The notes under the pieces were generated by a model that saw only the letters and a program-made list of their open reading frames with translations, was not told the DNA's origin and searched no databases. The translations under genes and the position numbers were made by a program. DNA of 64,000 bases from Thermoflexus hugenholtzii JAD2 (GTDB lineage: Bacteria; Chloroflexota; Chloroflexia; Chloroflexales; Roseiflexaceae): NCBI GenBank assembly GCA_945881915.1, contig CAMCVW010000011.1, positions 1 to 64,000 of the forward strand, written 5' to 3'. Positions 54,053 to 61,922 of the stretch are shown piece by piece. The stretch's first letter is position 1. Each line of letters begins with the position of its first letter.

Positions 54053-55292
54053 ACAATTACGGATGGCCATCGAAAGCCTGCGCGCGAACAAGTTTCGCTC
54101 GTTGCTGACGATGTTGGGTATTATCATCGGTTCGTCGACCTTGGTGGCAGTGTTGTCGTTGGGCAACGCGCTGCAAGGGCAGGTGTTCGAAAGCTTCATT
54201 GACCTGGGGACGCGGCGCATCGGCATTTTGCCGGGTGATCCCGACGCCGCTGGTGCACGCATCACATCGGGCTACGGCTTGTTGTCCATCAAAGACTACG
54301 AAGCGCTCAAGCAGATGACGACGACGTATCCGGATATCTTCCGCGTCATCGTGCCCGAAGTATCCATCAAGGTGCGGGCACGAGCCAAAACGACCGAAAT
54401 CGACGCGTTGGTGGTTGGTACTGGCGAGGGCTACCAGGAAGTGCAATCGGTGCCGGTCGAATACGGACGCTTTTTTACGGCGAGTGAATCCGCCGAATCA
54501 GCGCGCGTGACGGTCCTTGGCGGGCTAGTGGTCGAAGACTTGTTCGGCAAAGAGCCAGCCGACAAAGCGGCTGCAATCGGACAGTCCGTGGTTATCAACG
54601 GCCAGAGTCTGTTGGTGGTCGGTGTGGTGAAAGCCGCCGGCGGGCCGTTCAGCTCGGATCAACGCATCCTGGTGCCGGCGGGTACGGCACGCCTGCGCAT
54701 TGCAGGCAACCAAGACCTGCCGGGTCGTGGGGTGCAGATGTCGTCGATCTTGGTTGGCCTCAAGAGCGAAGGGAAAGTGACGCAGGCCGAGGCGTTGATT
54801 ATCGCGACCCTGCGCGACGCACGCCGGCTGGGTGCAGACGCCATCGACGACTTCAAGCTCAATTCGCCGACCCAGTCACTCAACATCCTGAAGGGCATCA
54901 ACGGTGCCATTACGGGCTTTATTGCACTGGTGGCAGGCATTAGTTTGGTGGTCGGCGGCATCGGCATCATGAACATCATGCTGGTGGCGGTGACCGAGCG
55001 CACGCGTGAGATTGGTGTTCGCAAAGCGCTGGGCGCCACCGATCGCGACGTGCTCGGCCAGTTTGTCATCGAGGCGATTACGATCAGTCTGATTGGCAGC
55101 CTGATTGGGATTGGGAGTGCGGTGGCACTGGTGCTGGCCATTTCGGCGGCGGCTGGGCTGGGCATGATTCTGTCGTTCCCGGCAATTGGCATCTCGCTGG
55201 TGTTTGCACTGGCGATTGGTGTTGGTTTTGGGTATTACCCTGCCAAACGGGCGGCCCTGCTCCTCCCGATCGAAGCACTACGCTACGAATAG
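54042..55292 (+). CDS. ABC transporter permease (MacB/FtsX type)
   Basis: A 416-residue permease with one N-terminal helix (KFRSLLTMLGIIIGSSTLVA), a large periplasmic MacB_PCD domain (about 45-285) and three C-terminal helices of the FtsX fold (GFIALVAGISLVVGGIGIMN onward, RTREIGVRKALGAT coupling motif). With its adaptor and ATPase it forms a MacAB-type mechanotransmission pump, probably for a peptide, antibiotic or lipid. The ATG follows AGGAGGTCGTCA. Confidence 0.94.
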   Translation: MWGEQLRMAIESLRANKFRSLLTMLGIIIGSSTLVAVLSLGNALQGQVFESFIDLGTRRIGILPGDPDAAGARITSGYGLLSIKDYEALKQMTTTYPDIFRVIVPEVSIKVRARAKTTEIDALVVGTGEGYQEVQSVPVEYGRFFTASESAESARVTVLGGLVVEDLFGKEPADKAAAIGQSVVINGQSLLVVGVVKAAGGPFSSDQRILVPAGTARLRIAGNQDLPGRGVQMSSILVGLKSEGKVTQAEALIIATLRDARRLGADAIDDFKLNSPTQSLNILKGINGAITGFIALVAGISLVVGGIGIMNIMLVAVTERTREIGVRKALGATDRDVLGQFVIEAITISLIGSLIGIGSAVALVLAISAAAGLGMILSFPAIGISLVFALAIGVGFGYYPAKRAALLLPIEALRYE

Positions 55293-55461
55293 GTTTGAGG
55301 TTACAGGTTTGAGGTTTGAGGTTACAGGTTACAGGTTACAGGTTACAGGTTACAGGTTACAGGTTACAGGTTACAGGTTACAGGTTTGAGGTTACAGGTT
55401 ACAGGTTTGAGGTTACAGGTTACAGGTTACAGGTTACAGGTTACAGGTTACAGGTTTGAGG
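55291..55461. repeat. heptamer tandem array, AGGTTAC / AGGTTTG units, about 24 copies
   Basis: Uninterrupted 7-bp units fill about 170 bp immediately after the permease stop. AGGTTAC is the main unit and AGGTTTG the variant, mixed in blocks. It is not a CRISPR array and holds no gene. Such short tandem heptamers resemble the STRR repeats known from cyanobacteria. Confidence 0.95.
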
Positions 55462-55507
55462 TGGTCCGCAGCAATGCTGCGAGAATCGCATATTGATTGG
55501 TGAGAAG

Positions 55508-55541
55508 TAGAGTAGGGCTTATTGCAATAAGCCCTACTCTA
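55508..55541. repeat. 34-bp perfect palindrome, copy 3
   Basis: TAGAGTAGGGCTTATTG joined to its exact complement. Same family as 534-565 and 1176-1205 but with GTAGGGC in place of GCGGGGC, compensated on the other arm. It lies 28 bp before the photolyase GTG. Confidence 0.85.
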
Positions 55542-55568
55542 GATCCCTTAGCCTAGAAAAGCCTAACC

Positions 55569-57092
55569 GTGCCAACGCATCTCGTCGCCATTCTGGCGGA
55601 CCAGCTTCTGCTCGAGCATCCTGCCTTGATCCACGCCCAGACGCTGGCGCCCAAAACCGACATACAGGTGGTGTTGGTCGAGAGTCAAGCGCGCCTGCAA
55701 TTGCGCCCCTACCAGCGCCACAAACTCGTGTTGGTGCTCAGTGCACTGCGACATTATGCGGCTGCGTTGCGTGCAGACGGCTGGCAGGTGACGCTGATTG
55801 CGGCCGCGAGTTGGCGCGCCGGACTCCTACACACGTGTGCACAGTTCAACCCAGACAGCATCATCACGATGGCCGGCGCCGAATACAACGCCCGCCGTGC
55901 CCAGGAGCGTTGGTCGTCGTGGCTCGGGCGGGCGGTCACCGTACTGCCCAATCGGCAGTTCCTGGCGGCGGATGTGCCGGCGACCGGTACCAAGCGGCAG
56001 ACGATGGAGTCTTTCTATCGCATGATGCGCGTGCGCTACCAATTGCTGCTCGAGGCAGATGGCTCGCCGGTCGGTGGGAGCTGGAACTACGACGCCGAAA
56101 ACCGCAAACCATTGCCCAAACACACCCCCATCCCGCTGGTCCAGCGCTACCTGCCGGACGAGCTGACCCTGCAGGTTATTGCCGATGTCGCGGCATATCC
56201 ACAGACATACGGCGACGCCTCGACGTTCGGTCTGGCAGTCACGCACGCGCAGGCAGCAGATGCATTAGCGCGGTTTATCCGCGAGCGCTTGCCGGACTTT
56301 GGGCGCTACGAAGACGCGATGGCGGCAGACGAGGACGTGCTGTTCCACTCGCTGTTGTCGCCGTACCTCAACCTCGGGTTGCTCGATCCACTGACCTGCG
56401 CCCGCGCCGCCGAGGCCGCCTACCACGCCGGATTGGCTCCACTCGCCGCAGTAGAAGGATTTGTACGCCAAATCGTCGGCTGGCGCGAGTACATGTACCG
56501 CCGCTATTGGGAATTGATGCCCGAGCTGCGCACCATGAACGCGTGGGCTGCCACACGCCCGTTGCCAGAATGGTTTTGGCAGGGGCAGAGCGGGATGCAC
56601 TGCCTCGACACAGTCATCGCGCGCGTCTGGCGCACGGGCTATACGCATCACATCGAGCGCTTGATGATCCTGACCAACTTCTGTACGTTGGCGGGCATCG
56701 ACCCGGTCGCGGTGAATGAGTGGTTCTTGGCAGGGTATATTGATGCATACGACTGGGTGATGTGGCCCAACGTGAGTGGCATGGGGCTCAACGCCGACGG
56801 TGGGTTGATTGCCACCAAGCCGTATATTTCGTCCGGGGCCTACATCAAGCGGATGAGTAACTACTGCGCTGGGTGTCGCTACGACCCCGCGGTACGGACG
56901 GGACCCGATGCGTGCCCGTATACAATGCTGTACTGGAATTTTCTGCTCACGCACCAACCCCGCCTGCAAGCAAACCCACGCATGGGACCGGCAGTACTCG
57001 GTTTGCGCCACCTCGATGATGCCCAGCGCGGTGACATCCAAACCCAGGCAGTGATTTGGCTACAACGCCTCAGCGAAGGAACCAGCGCATGA
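55569..57092 (+). CDS. iron-sulfur bacterial photolyase/cryptochrome (FeS-BCP, PhrB-like)
   Basis: A 507-residue flavoprotein of the prokaryotic (6-4) photolyase group, which repairs UV (6-4) photoproducts with light. The N-terminal Rossmann-like antenna domain begins HLVAILADQLLLEHPAL. The FAD domain has WNYDAENRKPLPK, VGWREYMYRRYWELMP and YDWVMWPNVSGMGL. Four cysteines (345, 433, 436 and 449) are spaced exactly as the cluster ligands I know from PhrB (88, 3 and 13 apart). A GTG start at 55569 is used; no good ribosome binding site is seen. Its stop overlaps the next gene (ATGA). Confidence 0.93.
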   Translation: MPTHLVAILADQLLLEHPALIHAQTLAPKTDIQVVLVESQARLQLRPYQRHKLVLVLSALRHYAAALRADGWQVTLIAAASWRAGLLHTCAQFNPDSIITMAGAEYNARRAQERWSSWLGRAVTVLPNRQFLAADVPATGTKRQTMESFYRMMRVRYQLLLEADGSPVGGSWNYDAENRKPLPKHTPIPLVQRYLPDELTLQVIADVAAYPQTYGDASTFGLAVTHAQAADALARFIRERLPDFGRYEDAMAADEDVLFHSLLSPYLNLGLLDPLTCARAAEAAYHAGLAPLAAVEGFVRQIVGWREYMYRRYWELMPELRTMNAWAATRPLPEWFWQGQSGMHCLDTVIARVWRTGYTHHIERLMILTNFCTLAGIDPVAVNEWFLAGYIDAYDWVMWPNVSGMGLNADGGLIATKPYISSGAYIKRMSNYCAGCRYDPAVRTGPDACPYTMLYWNFLLTHQPRLQANPRMGPAVLGLRHLDDAQRGDIQTQAVIWLQRLSEGTSA

Positions 57093-57883
57093 CCGATACG
57101 CCATTACGACGCACCTTTGCCGACCGTGCTGAACTCATTGCGTACATTCAGACGACGTTTGCCGATGTGGTCGGTGACGACGCGGACGTATCAGACATGC
57201 GCGGCGGGCAGGCAGCTGCCCTGGCCGCACTGGCAACGATTGATCCGGTGCGCTATGCGCAGACGCGCAATCATCTGACCGGCGCCGTGACCGGATTGAG
57301 CCCGTACATCCGGCACGGCGTGCTGTCGCTGGCACAGGTGCGTGATGCGGTATTGGCTCGGGTCCCGAGGGCGACTGACGCCGAAAAACTGCTCAGCGAG
57401 CTCGCCTGGCGCGACTACTGGCAACGCGTCTATGCAGCCATCGGTGACGGCATCTGGTATGACCGTGAGCCCTACAAAACCGGGCACCGCGCTGATTCGT
57501 ATGCCAAAAAACTCCCCGATGACATCCGCGCGGGCGAAACAGGGCTCGCGTGTATCGATGGATTCGTGGCAGAATTGCATACCACTGGGTACCTGCATAA
57601 TCATGCACGCATGTGGCTGGCGGCCTATGTGGTGCATTGGCGGCGGGTGCGCTGGCAGGCTGGTGCGCGCTGGTTTTTGCAACATTTACTCGACGGTGAT
57701 CCTGCCAGTAACAACTTATCGTGGCAGTGGATTGCCAGTACGTTCAGCCATAAACCGTATATTTTCAATAAAGAAAATCTGCAGCGTTATACTGAAAATA
57801 TCTACTGCAAACATTGCCCTTTGCGTCATGCATGCCCATTGGATGAGACATATGAGCAAATAACGGAACAATTATTCAAATAA
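57089..57883 (+). CDS. stand-alone photolyase FAD-binding domain protein
   Basis: A 264-residue protein that corresponds only to the C-terminal helical FAD domain of photolyases/cryptochromes. LTGAVTGLSPYIRHGVLSLA, LLSELAWRDYWQRVYAAIG, TGYLHNHARMWLAAYVVHW and DGDPASNNLSWQWIASTFS are hallmark motifs; no N-terminal antenna domain precedes them. A cysteine cluster sits at the C terminus (Cys240, 243 and 249 in YCKHCPLRHACP). It overlaps the FeS photolyase stop by 4 bp. A matching antenna-only protein lies 2.9 kb downstream. Activity (repair or signalling) unknown. Confidence 0.9.
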   Translation: MTDTPLRRTFADRAELIAYIQTTFADVVGDDADVSDMRGGQAAALAALATIDPVRYAQTRNHLTGAVTGLSPYIRHGVLSLAQVRDAVLARVPRATDAEKLLSELAWRDYWQRVYAAIGDGIWYDREPYKTGHRADSYAKKLPDDIRAGETGLACIDGFVAELHTTGYLHNHARMWLAAYVVHWRRVRWQAGARWFLQHLLDGDPASNNLSWQWIASTFSHKPYIFNKENLQRYTENIYCKHCPLRHACPLDETYEQITEQLFK

Positions 57884-58266
57884 ACGAGACTAAATCGCTT
57901 CCATGCATACATAAAAACATTGTTTTCCTGTGATTCTTTGTAGAGAATGAATTGCTCCATTCAAATATACAAACGCATACAAGAGCATTTGCTATGAGGC
58001 GATTATTTCTCTTTTTCTGAGCAGTTATCGGTATTCGGTTTGCCTGTTCAGAGTACAGGAGCGCGTTGGACTCCGTTCTGTCGCTGCGTCGCGACTCAGT
58101 CGATCGCCACTGATTTCGCTCGGCAGTGAGCCTTCTCCGCTGATGACCGGAGCTAATCAAATGCTGGGGTGCCAATCGATGTGGGCAATACCAATGCATA
58201 TGGTGCTGATGCAGCGAAGCGGGCGCAGGTCTGCCGGCCGTTACCAGTAAGCAATCAGCCACATAT
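57884..58266. other. non-coding decayed stretch
   Basis: No supported gene. Many stops in all frames and a drop in GC. A reading GVPIDVGNTNAYGADAAK in plus frame near 58163-58220 may be another eroded RCC1 unit, but this is weak. Confidence 0.4.
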
Positions 58267-58345
58267 AGCAGCGCTGGCTATGGAGCTTCTTTGGGAACAA
58301 TGGGCGATGATCTGCCCATTGTTGGCCTCGATGAGCTTGGAGCAA
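58267..58345 (+). pseudogene. RCC1-repeat fragment (remnant)
   Basis: The plus frame reads GYGASLGTMGDDLPIVGL, close to the RCC1-type blade sequence (xYGxxLGxMGDxLPxVxLG). It is without start, neighbouring blades or plausible full domain, so it is taken as a gene remnant. The frame continues open to 58505 without RCC1 likeness. Confidence 0.45.
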
Positions 58346-58575
58346 CACCCGCTGCACGCAACACCCGCGCATCCAGCCAAACCCCAGTAGCGGCATCGAC
58401 ACGCACAAAGATAGCCACCCCCCGCGAACACACAGCAGAACTCCCACCAAGACCCAGACACTCACGCGAAGCAAGACTCAAAAGAAGTCATATGCACCCA
58501 CGATGAACCCCACGTTCTCACCAACCCCAACCATTCCATTGGCTTGTCTAGATGGTCAAAAAATGCTGGGACTCA

Positions 58576-58607
58576 CCGCACGCGCCGCAGCGCGTGCGGT
58601 TTTTTTT
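58576..58607 (+). terminator. terminator, first copy of a repeated hairpin
   Basis: CCGCACGCGC, loop CGCA, GCGCGTGCGG, then eight T. The same hairpin recurs at 59838. No intact gene precedes it. The next 870 bp, to 59479, hold no supported gene and are AT-rich from about 59030 to 59400. Confidence 0.75.
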
Positions 58608-59479
58608 GTGCAAGATATGATCCGTTGAACGGTGTTCGTACATGTCTCTATTCAGCGACCGAATACGAAAATGTTCGTCACGAACCATCCCGTTACGAAA
58701 ATGCCAACGACAAAACTGACAACAGCACTGGTACACACTGGATTCCTCGTGGTGCATACCTGTCGAATGGTAGATACACCACCATAATGGGCAAAAACAG
58801 TGTGCGCATAGCAACGGCGATTTCACACGGTAGCTGCGCTTTCGCCTGTAGGCGTGACATCAAGATTCACACTGCATCCGGTACTCCGCCCCGCTGTGAC
58901 CATGTCACGTTCGGGGTGTTGCGATGCATACATGCCCGAGAACGATGATCGCATCAGTGCATCGGGTAATACAGAGTAGTACGTTGCGTCTGGCACTACG
59001 AGAACCCACAGAATGAGAGGCATGGTGTGTAGGAAAAATACGGATTCTGCCGACTTTTTACAAAAATTGATTGAATTATATATAAAAATTATATTGACAG
59101 GTAAATCAAATTGTGATTCCCTGAAACTGCAATTGCTATCCAACACATAGATACGGCGCAGCGTACCGAACCCGGAGAGTGCATATTCGCAATCAGTAGC
59201 CTACCGTGCACGACGAAACACTGAAGAAAAAGACAATATACATTCCACTGTTGATTTACTGAATGTTTTATTCATAATTTGATTTGAATATATGTGTTTT
59301 ATTCTTGCCAAATACGGTAAATAGAACATTATTATCGTAGATAATTTGGAGAGAATGGTTTTGTATAATCTGCATAGTTTGATTTATATGAACATTTGCG
59401 AGAGCACGCAGTACGGTAGCGAACGTTCGCGCACGATGTGCACGACGTTTGAGTCTTTTCATACGGAAGAAATCAACCC

Positions 59480-59807
59480 ATGCAATAGTTTTTTCACCGC
59501 GCGCTATTTCGCCGCCTCCTTGCGATCCTTGCGGTCATCTTGGTGCTGTACCGAGTGACGACTGCTGCAGCGTGGGACGCAGGCAATCACCGCTGCGCCG
59601 CGGTTGAGTCCGTCTCTAATGGTAGCGGCAGGCCCAACCTATACCTACACGGTACTGACGAATGGGACACTCAAATGCTGGAGGCAGAATTTTTACGGGC
59701 AATTAGGACTCGGCAATGTGAACGACTACGGTAAAAACAGCAACCTAGTAGGTACCGGCTGCAACCGCAACTCCTTCACCGACTCCGTAGAAAATTCGAG
59801 GACGTAA
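59480..59807 (+). pseudogene. secreted RCC1-repeat protein, broken
   Basis: GGAAGAAATCAACCC and ATG at 59480 begin a reading frame whose third codon is TAG. Past this stop the frame encodes an apparent signal peptide (FFHRALFRRLLAILAVILVL, then YRVTTAAAWDAGNH). In the next frame an RCC1 blade follows: VAAGPTYTYTVLTNGTLK and CWRQNFYGQLGLGNVNDYG. So at least one nonsense and one frameshift mutation are present. A terminator follows at 59838. Confidence 0.7.
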
Positions 59808-59837
59808 TTTCTGAATTAATGAAAAAAACACCCTCAC

Positions 59838-59866
59838 TGCACGCGCCGCAGCGCGTGCGGTTTTCT
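59838..59866 (+). terminator. terminator, second copy of the repeated hairpin
   Basis: TGCACGCGC, CGCA, GCGCGTGCGG, then TTTTCTCT. Nearly identical to 58576-58607; it would end the RCC1 pseudogene transcript. Confidence 0.75.
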
Positions 59867-59943
59867 CTGTATACTTCCCAACCCGTATCATTCCTCATCT
59901 GCACTTGGTAAAATACACAATAACCGCGAAAAGAGATCAACCT

Positions 59944-60804
59944 GTGCCAGCAGACCGTGCCATCCTGACATCCTACAACCTCGACGATGTCGTCGTCGCC
60001 TTCGCTGCCCAGCAACGGCCATTGCGGCGCATCATCGTGCGCGCATTGGCATGGCTCCCGGCCCGCCGCTTGGCACAGACGTTGGTCGAGGCAGATGGTT
60101 TGGCCGGCAAGGGCGACATCGTCGCTGCCTGCGCAGTGTTGGTGCAGCGCATAGCCGGCACTGCAGACATCATCGGGGCGGTCCAGATTTCCGCGACCGG
60201 CGCTGTGGTGTGTGTGGCCAACCATCCGGGTTTGGTCGACGTCGCCGCGCTGGTGGTGGCCATCGGTCGTCCTGACATCCGCATCATCGCGGCAGATCGC
60301 CCGCTGTTGCGGGCACTGCCGGGCATTACCCAATACCTCATCACGGTCCCCGAATCTGGTCCTGGTCGGGCACATGCCCTGCGCGCGGGGGTACGTCATC
60401 TGCGGGCGGGCGGGGCGTTGCTGACATTCCCGGCGGGGCGCATCGAGCCGGACCCAGCGGTCCACAGCGATGCCCATGCAACTTTGCCACTCTGGTCCGA
60501 TATGCCGGCGACCCTGCGCCGGGCAGTGCCTGGAGTGCCGTTCGTGGCCATGCTGGCTAGCGGCGTCACGTCAGCCCGCGCACTGTATAACCTTCTGGTG
60601 CAACGGGTCCGCGTGCGACGCGATCGCGAATGGCTGGCAGCGACGTTGCAGCTCATCATCCCCTGGTACAAGGCACGGGTGGTGCGTGTGCGGGTCGCGC
60701 AGGTTGCTCCGGACGCAGCGGTGCAGGATGTGATGTATGGTCTGATTACGACGGAACGCGCAGCCCGTGGCTTGTCGCTCCCTGCAGCCTTGGAGGACAA
60801 ATGA
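59944..60804 (+). CDS. 1-acyl-glycerol-3-phosphate acyltransferase-like protein
   Basis: A 286-residue protein with the PlsC acyltransferase signature NHPGLVDVAALV (His-x4-Asp, block I) and FPAGRIEPDP (block III). It probably transfers a fatty acyl chain to a lipid or other acceptor at the membrane. The GTG at 59944 follows AAAAGAGATCAACCT; a TAAAAT -10-like box lies upstream (59908). Its stop overlaps the next gene's ATG (ATGA), so the two are coupled. Confidence 0.8.
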   Translation: MPADRAILTSYNLDDVVVAFAAQQRPLRRIIVRALAWLPARRLAQTLVEADGLAGKGDIVAACAVLVQRIAGTADIIGAVQISATGAVVCVANHPGLVDVAALVVAIGRPDIRIIAADRPLLRALPGITQYLITVPESGPGRAHALRAGVRHLRAGGALLTFPAGRIEPDPAVHSDAHATLPLWSDMPATLRRAVPGVPFVAMLASGVTSARALYNLLVQRVRVRRDREWLAATLQLIIPWYKARVVRVRVAQVAPDAAVQDVMYGLITTERAARGLSLPAALEDK

Positions 60805-61247
60805 GGAGCATCGTCTGGATTCATGCAGATTGTCTGCGCCGCGACTGTGCGGCCTTCCGCGAATACCCCGCCGTACCGGCGTTGTTCGTCTGGGACGACG
60901 TGGTGTTGCGCGGGTATGGGTTGAGCCTCAAGCGCATGGTTTTTTTGTATGAATGCCTGCTCGACCTCGATGTGGCCATATATCGCGGGGATGTGGCGAC
61001 AGAGGTGCGGGCATTTGCAGTCCTGCATGCGGCAACGACCATCGTCACCATGGGCACCCCCGCCCCGCGCTGTGCCACGATTGTGGCAGATTTGCGGACG
61101 ACCCACACGGTCGAAGTGCTGGCAGACGAGCCATTTGCGGAAGTGCCCGATGGGGTCGACATCAAACGATTTTCGCGGTTTTGGGGGAGCATCCGGCCAC
61201 AGGTGGTACGGCAACCGTTGCAGCGCGGCTTATTCGACGAGCGGTGA
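60801..61247 (+). CDS. stand-alone photolyase antenna-like (N-terminal) domain protein
   Basis: A 148-residue protein that looks like the N-terminal alpha/beta domain of DNA photolyases alone. SIVWIHADCLRRDCAAF parallels the usual VWFRxDLRxxDNPAL start; VPALFVWDDVVLRGYGLS gives the next strand, and LKRMVFLYECLLDLDVAIYR the helix. It ends IKRFSRFWGSIRP, with no FAD domain. It may bind an antenna pigment or simply partner the FAD-domain protein at 57089. It overlaps the acyltransferase by 4 bp. Its 3' end overlaps a convergent gene by 18 bp. Confidence 0.7.
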   Translation: MRSIVWIHADCLRRDCAAFREYPAVPALFVWDDVVLRGYGLSLKRMVFLYECLLDLDVAIYRGDVATEVRAFAVLHAATTIVTMGTPAPRCATIVADLRTTHTVEVLADEPFAEVPDGVDIKRFSRFWGSIRPQVVRQPLQRGLFDER

Positions 61248-61922
61248 TGCCGGCATGGAGTGTTCTGCAGTGGGGAGTGGCGACATAATAGAGTGCCGCG
61301 GGACTATTTTGCGCATCAAATGCCATTGTCGATTCGCCAAGAAAATCCAACCAAACAACGACACCCGGCGGCCCACAATCAGATAGCCATTGTGTTGGTA
61401 GAGTGCAATCGCTGCGGTATTGGCAGCAGTGACGTAGAGGCAGAGCGAACCGATGGCCAGGCGTTGTGCTTCACTGACTGCGTGGCTGAGCAGCGCATTG
61501 GCGATGCCCCGGCGCCGGTAGGAGTGATGAACGGCGACGTCCGAAATGTAGATTTCGTTCATGCCGACGTGATAGTCCACCAGTGACAAGATAGTCAGTG
61601 CATGCAGTGCCCGGAACACACCGAGTGCACGCATAAACAACCACTCCACCGGAATCATCGGTAGCGCACGGCTAGTGATACGTGCACGCAAGGCAATCGT
61701 GGCCACGACACGATTGTCGACCTCAGCAACCCAGATGCCGGCCAGACCAGCACTGCCTTGGCGTCGCCAGATTTCTTGCATCAACGCCACACCGGCTGCA
61801 TAGCGACGGGTCCCAAATGCGGCCAGGAATGTGTCGTGGAAGGCGTCACCGTGCACGGTTACCAGCGCGTCGATGTCACCTGCGTGGGCACGCCGTATGG
61901 TGTATTCGGGGTGCGCGCTCAT
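61230..61922 (-). CDS. GNAT-family N-acetyltransferase
   Basis: A 230-residue acetyltransferase. YTIRRAHAGDIDALVTVHGD opens the fold; the CoA-binding region is ISDVAVHHSYRRRGIANALL (motif A, R-R-G-I-A) with AANTAAIALYQHNGYLIVGR as motif B. A central insertion of about 35 residues is hydrophobic. Acceptor unknown. The ATG overlaps the PIG-L stop (ATGA), so the two are one operon. It ends inside the last codons of the convergent antenna-domain gene. Confidence 0.9.
   Translation of the reverse strand: MSAHPEYTIRRAHAGDIDALVTVHGDAFHDTFLAAFGTRRYAAGVALMQEIWRRQGSAGLAGIWVAEVDNRVVATIALRARITSRALPMIPVEWLFMRALGVFRALHALTILSLVDYHVGMNEIYISDVAVHHSYRRRGIANALLSHAVSEAQRLAIGSLCLYVTAANTAAIALYQHNGYLIVGRRVSLFGWIFLANRQWHLMRKIVPRHSIMSPLPTAEHSMPASPLVE

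Noticed and set aside
55291-55461. CRISPR array
   Set aside because: The units are only 7 bp, contiguous and without spacers; it is a tandem repeat.
58544-58948. 134-codon frame in the decay island
   Set aside because: It crosses a terminator hairpin, has no motif and an unusual composition.
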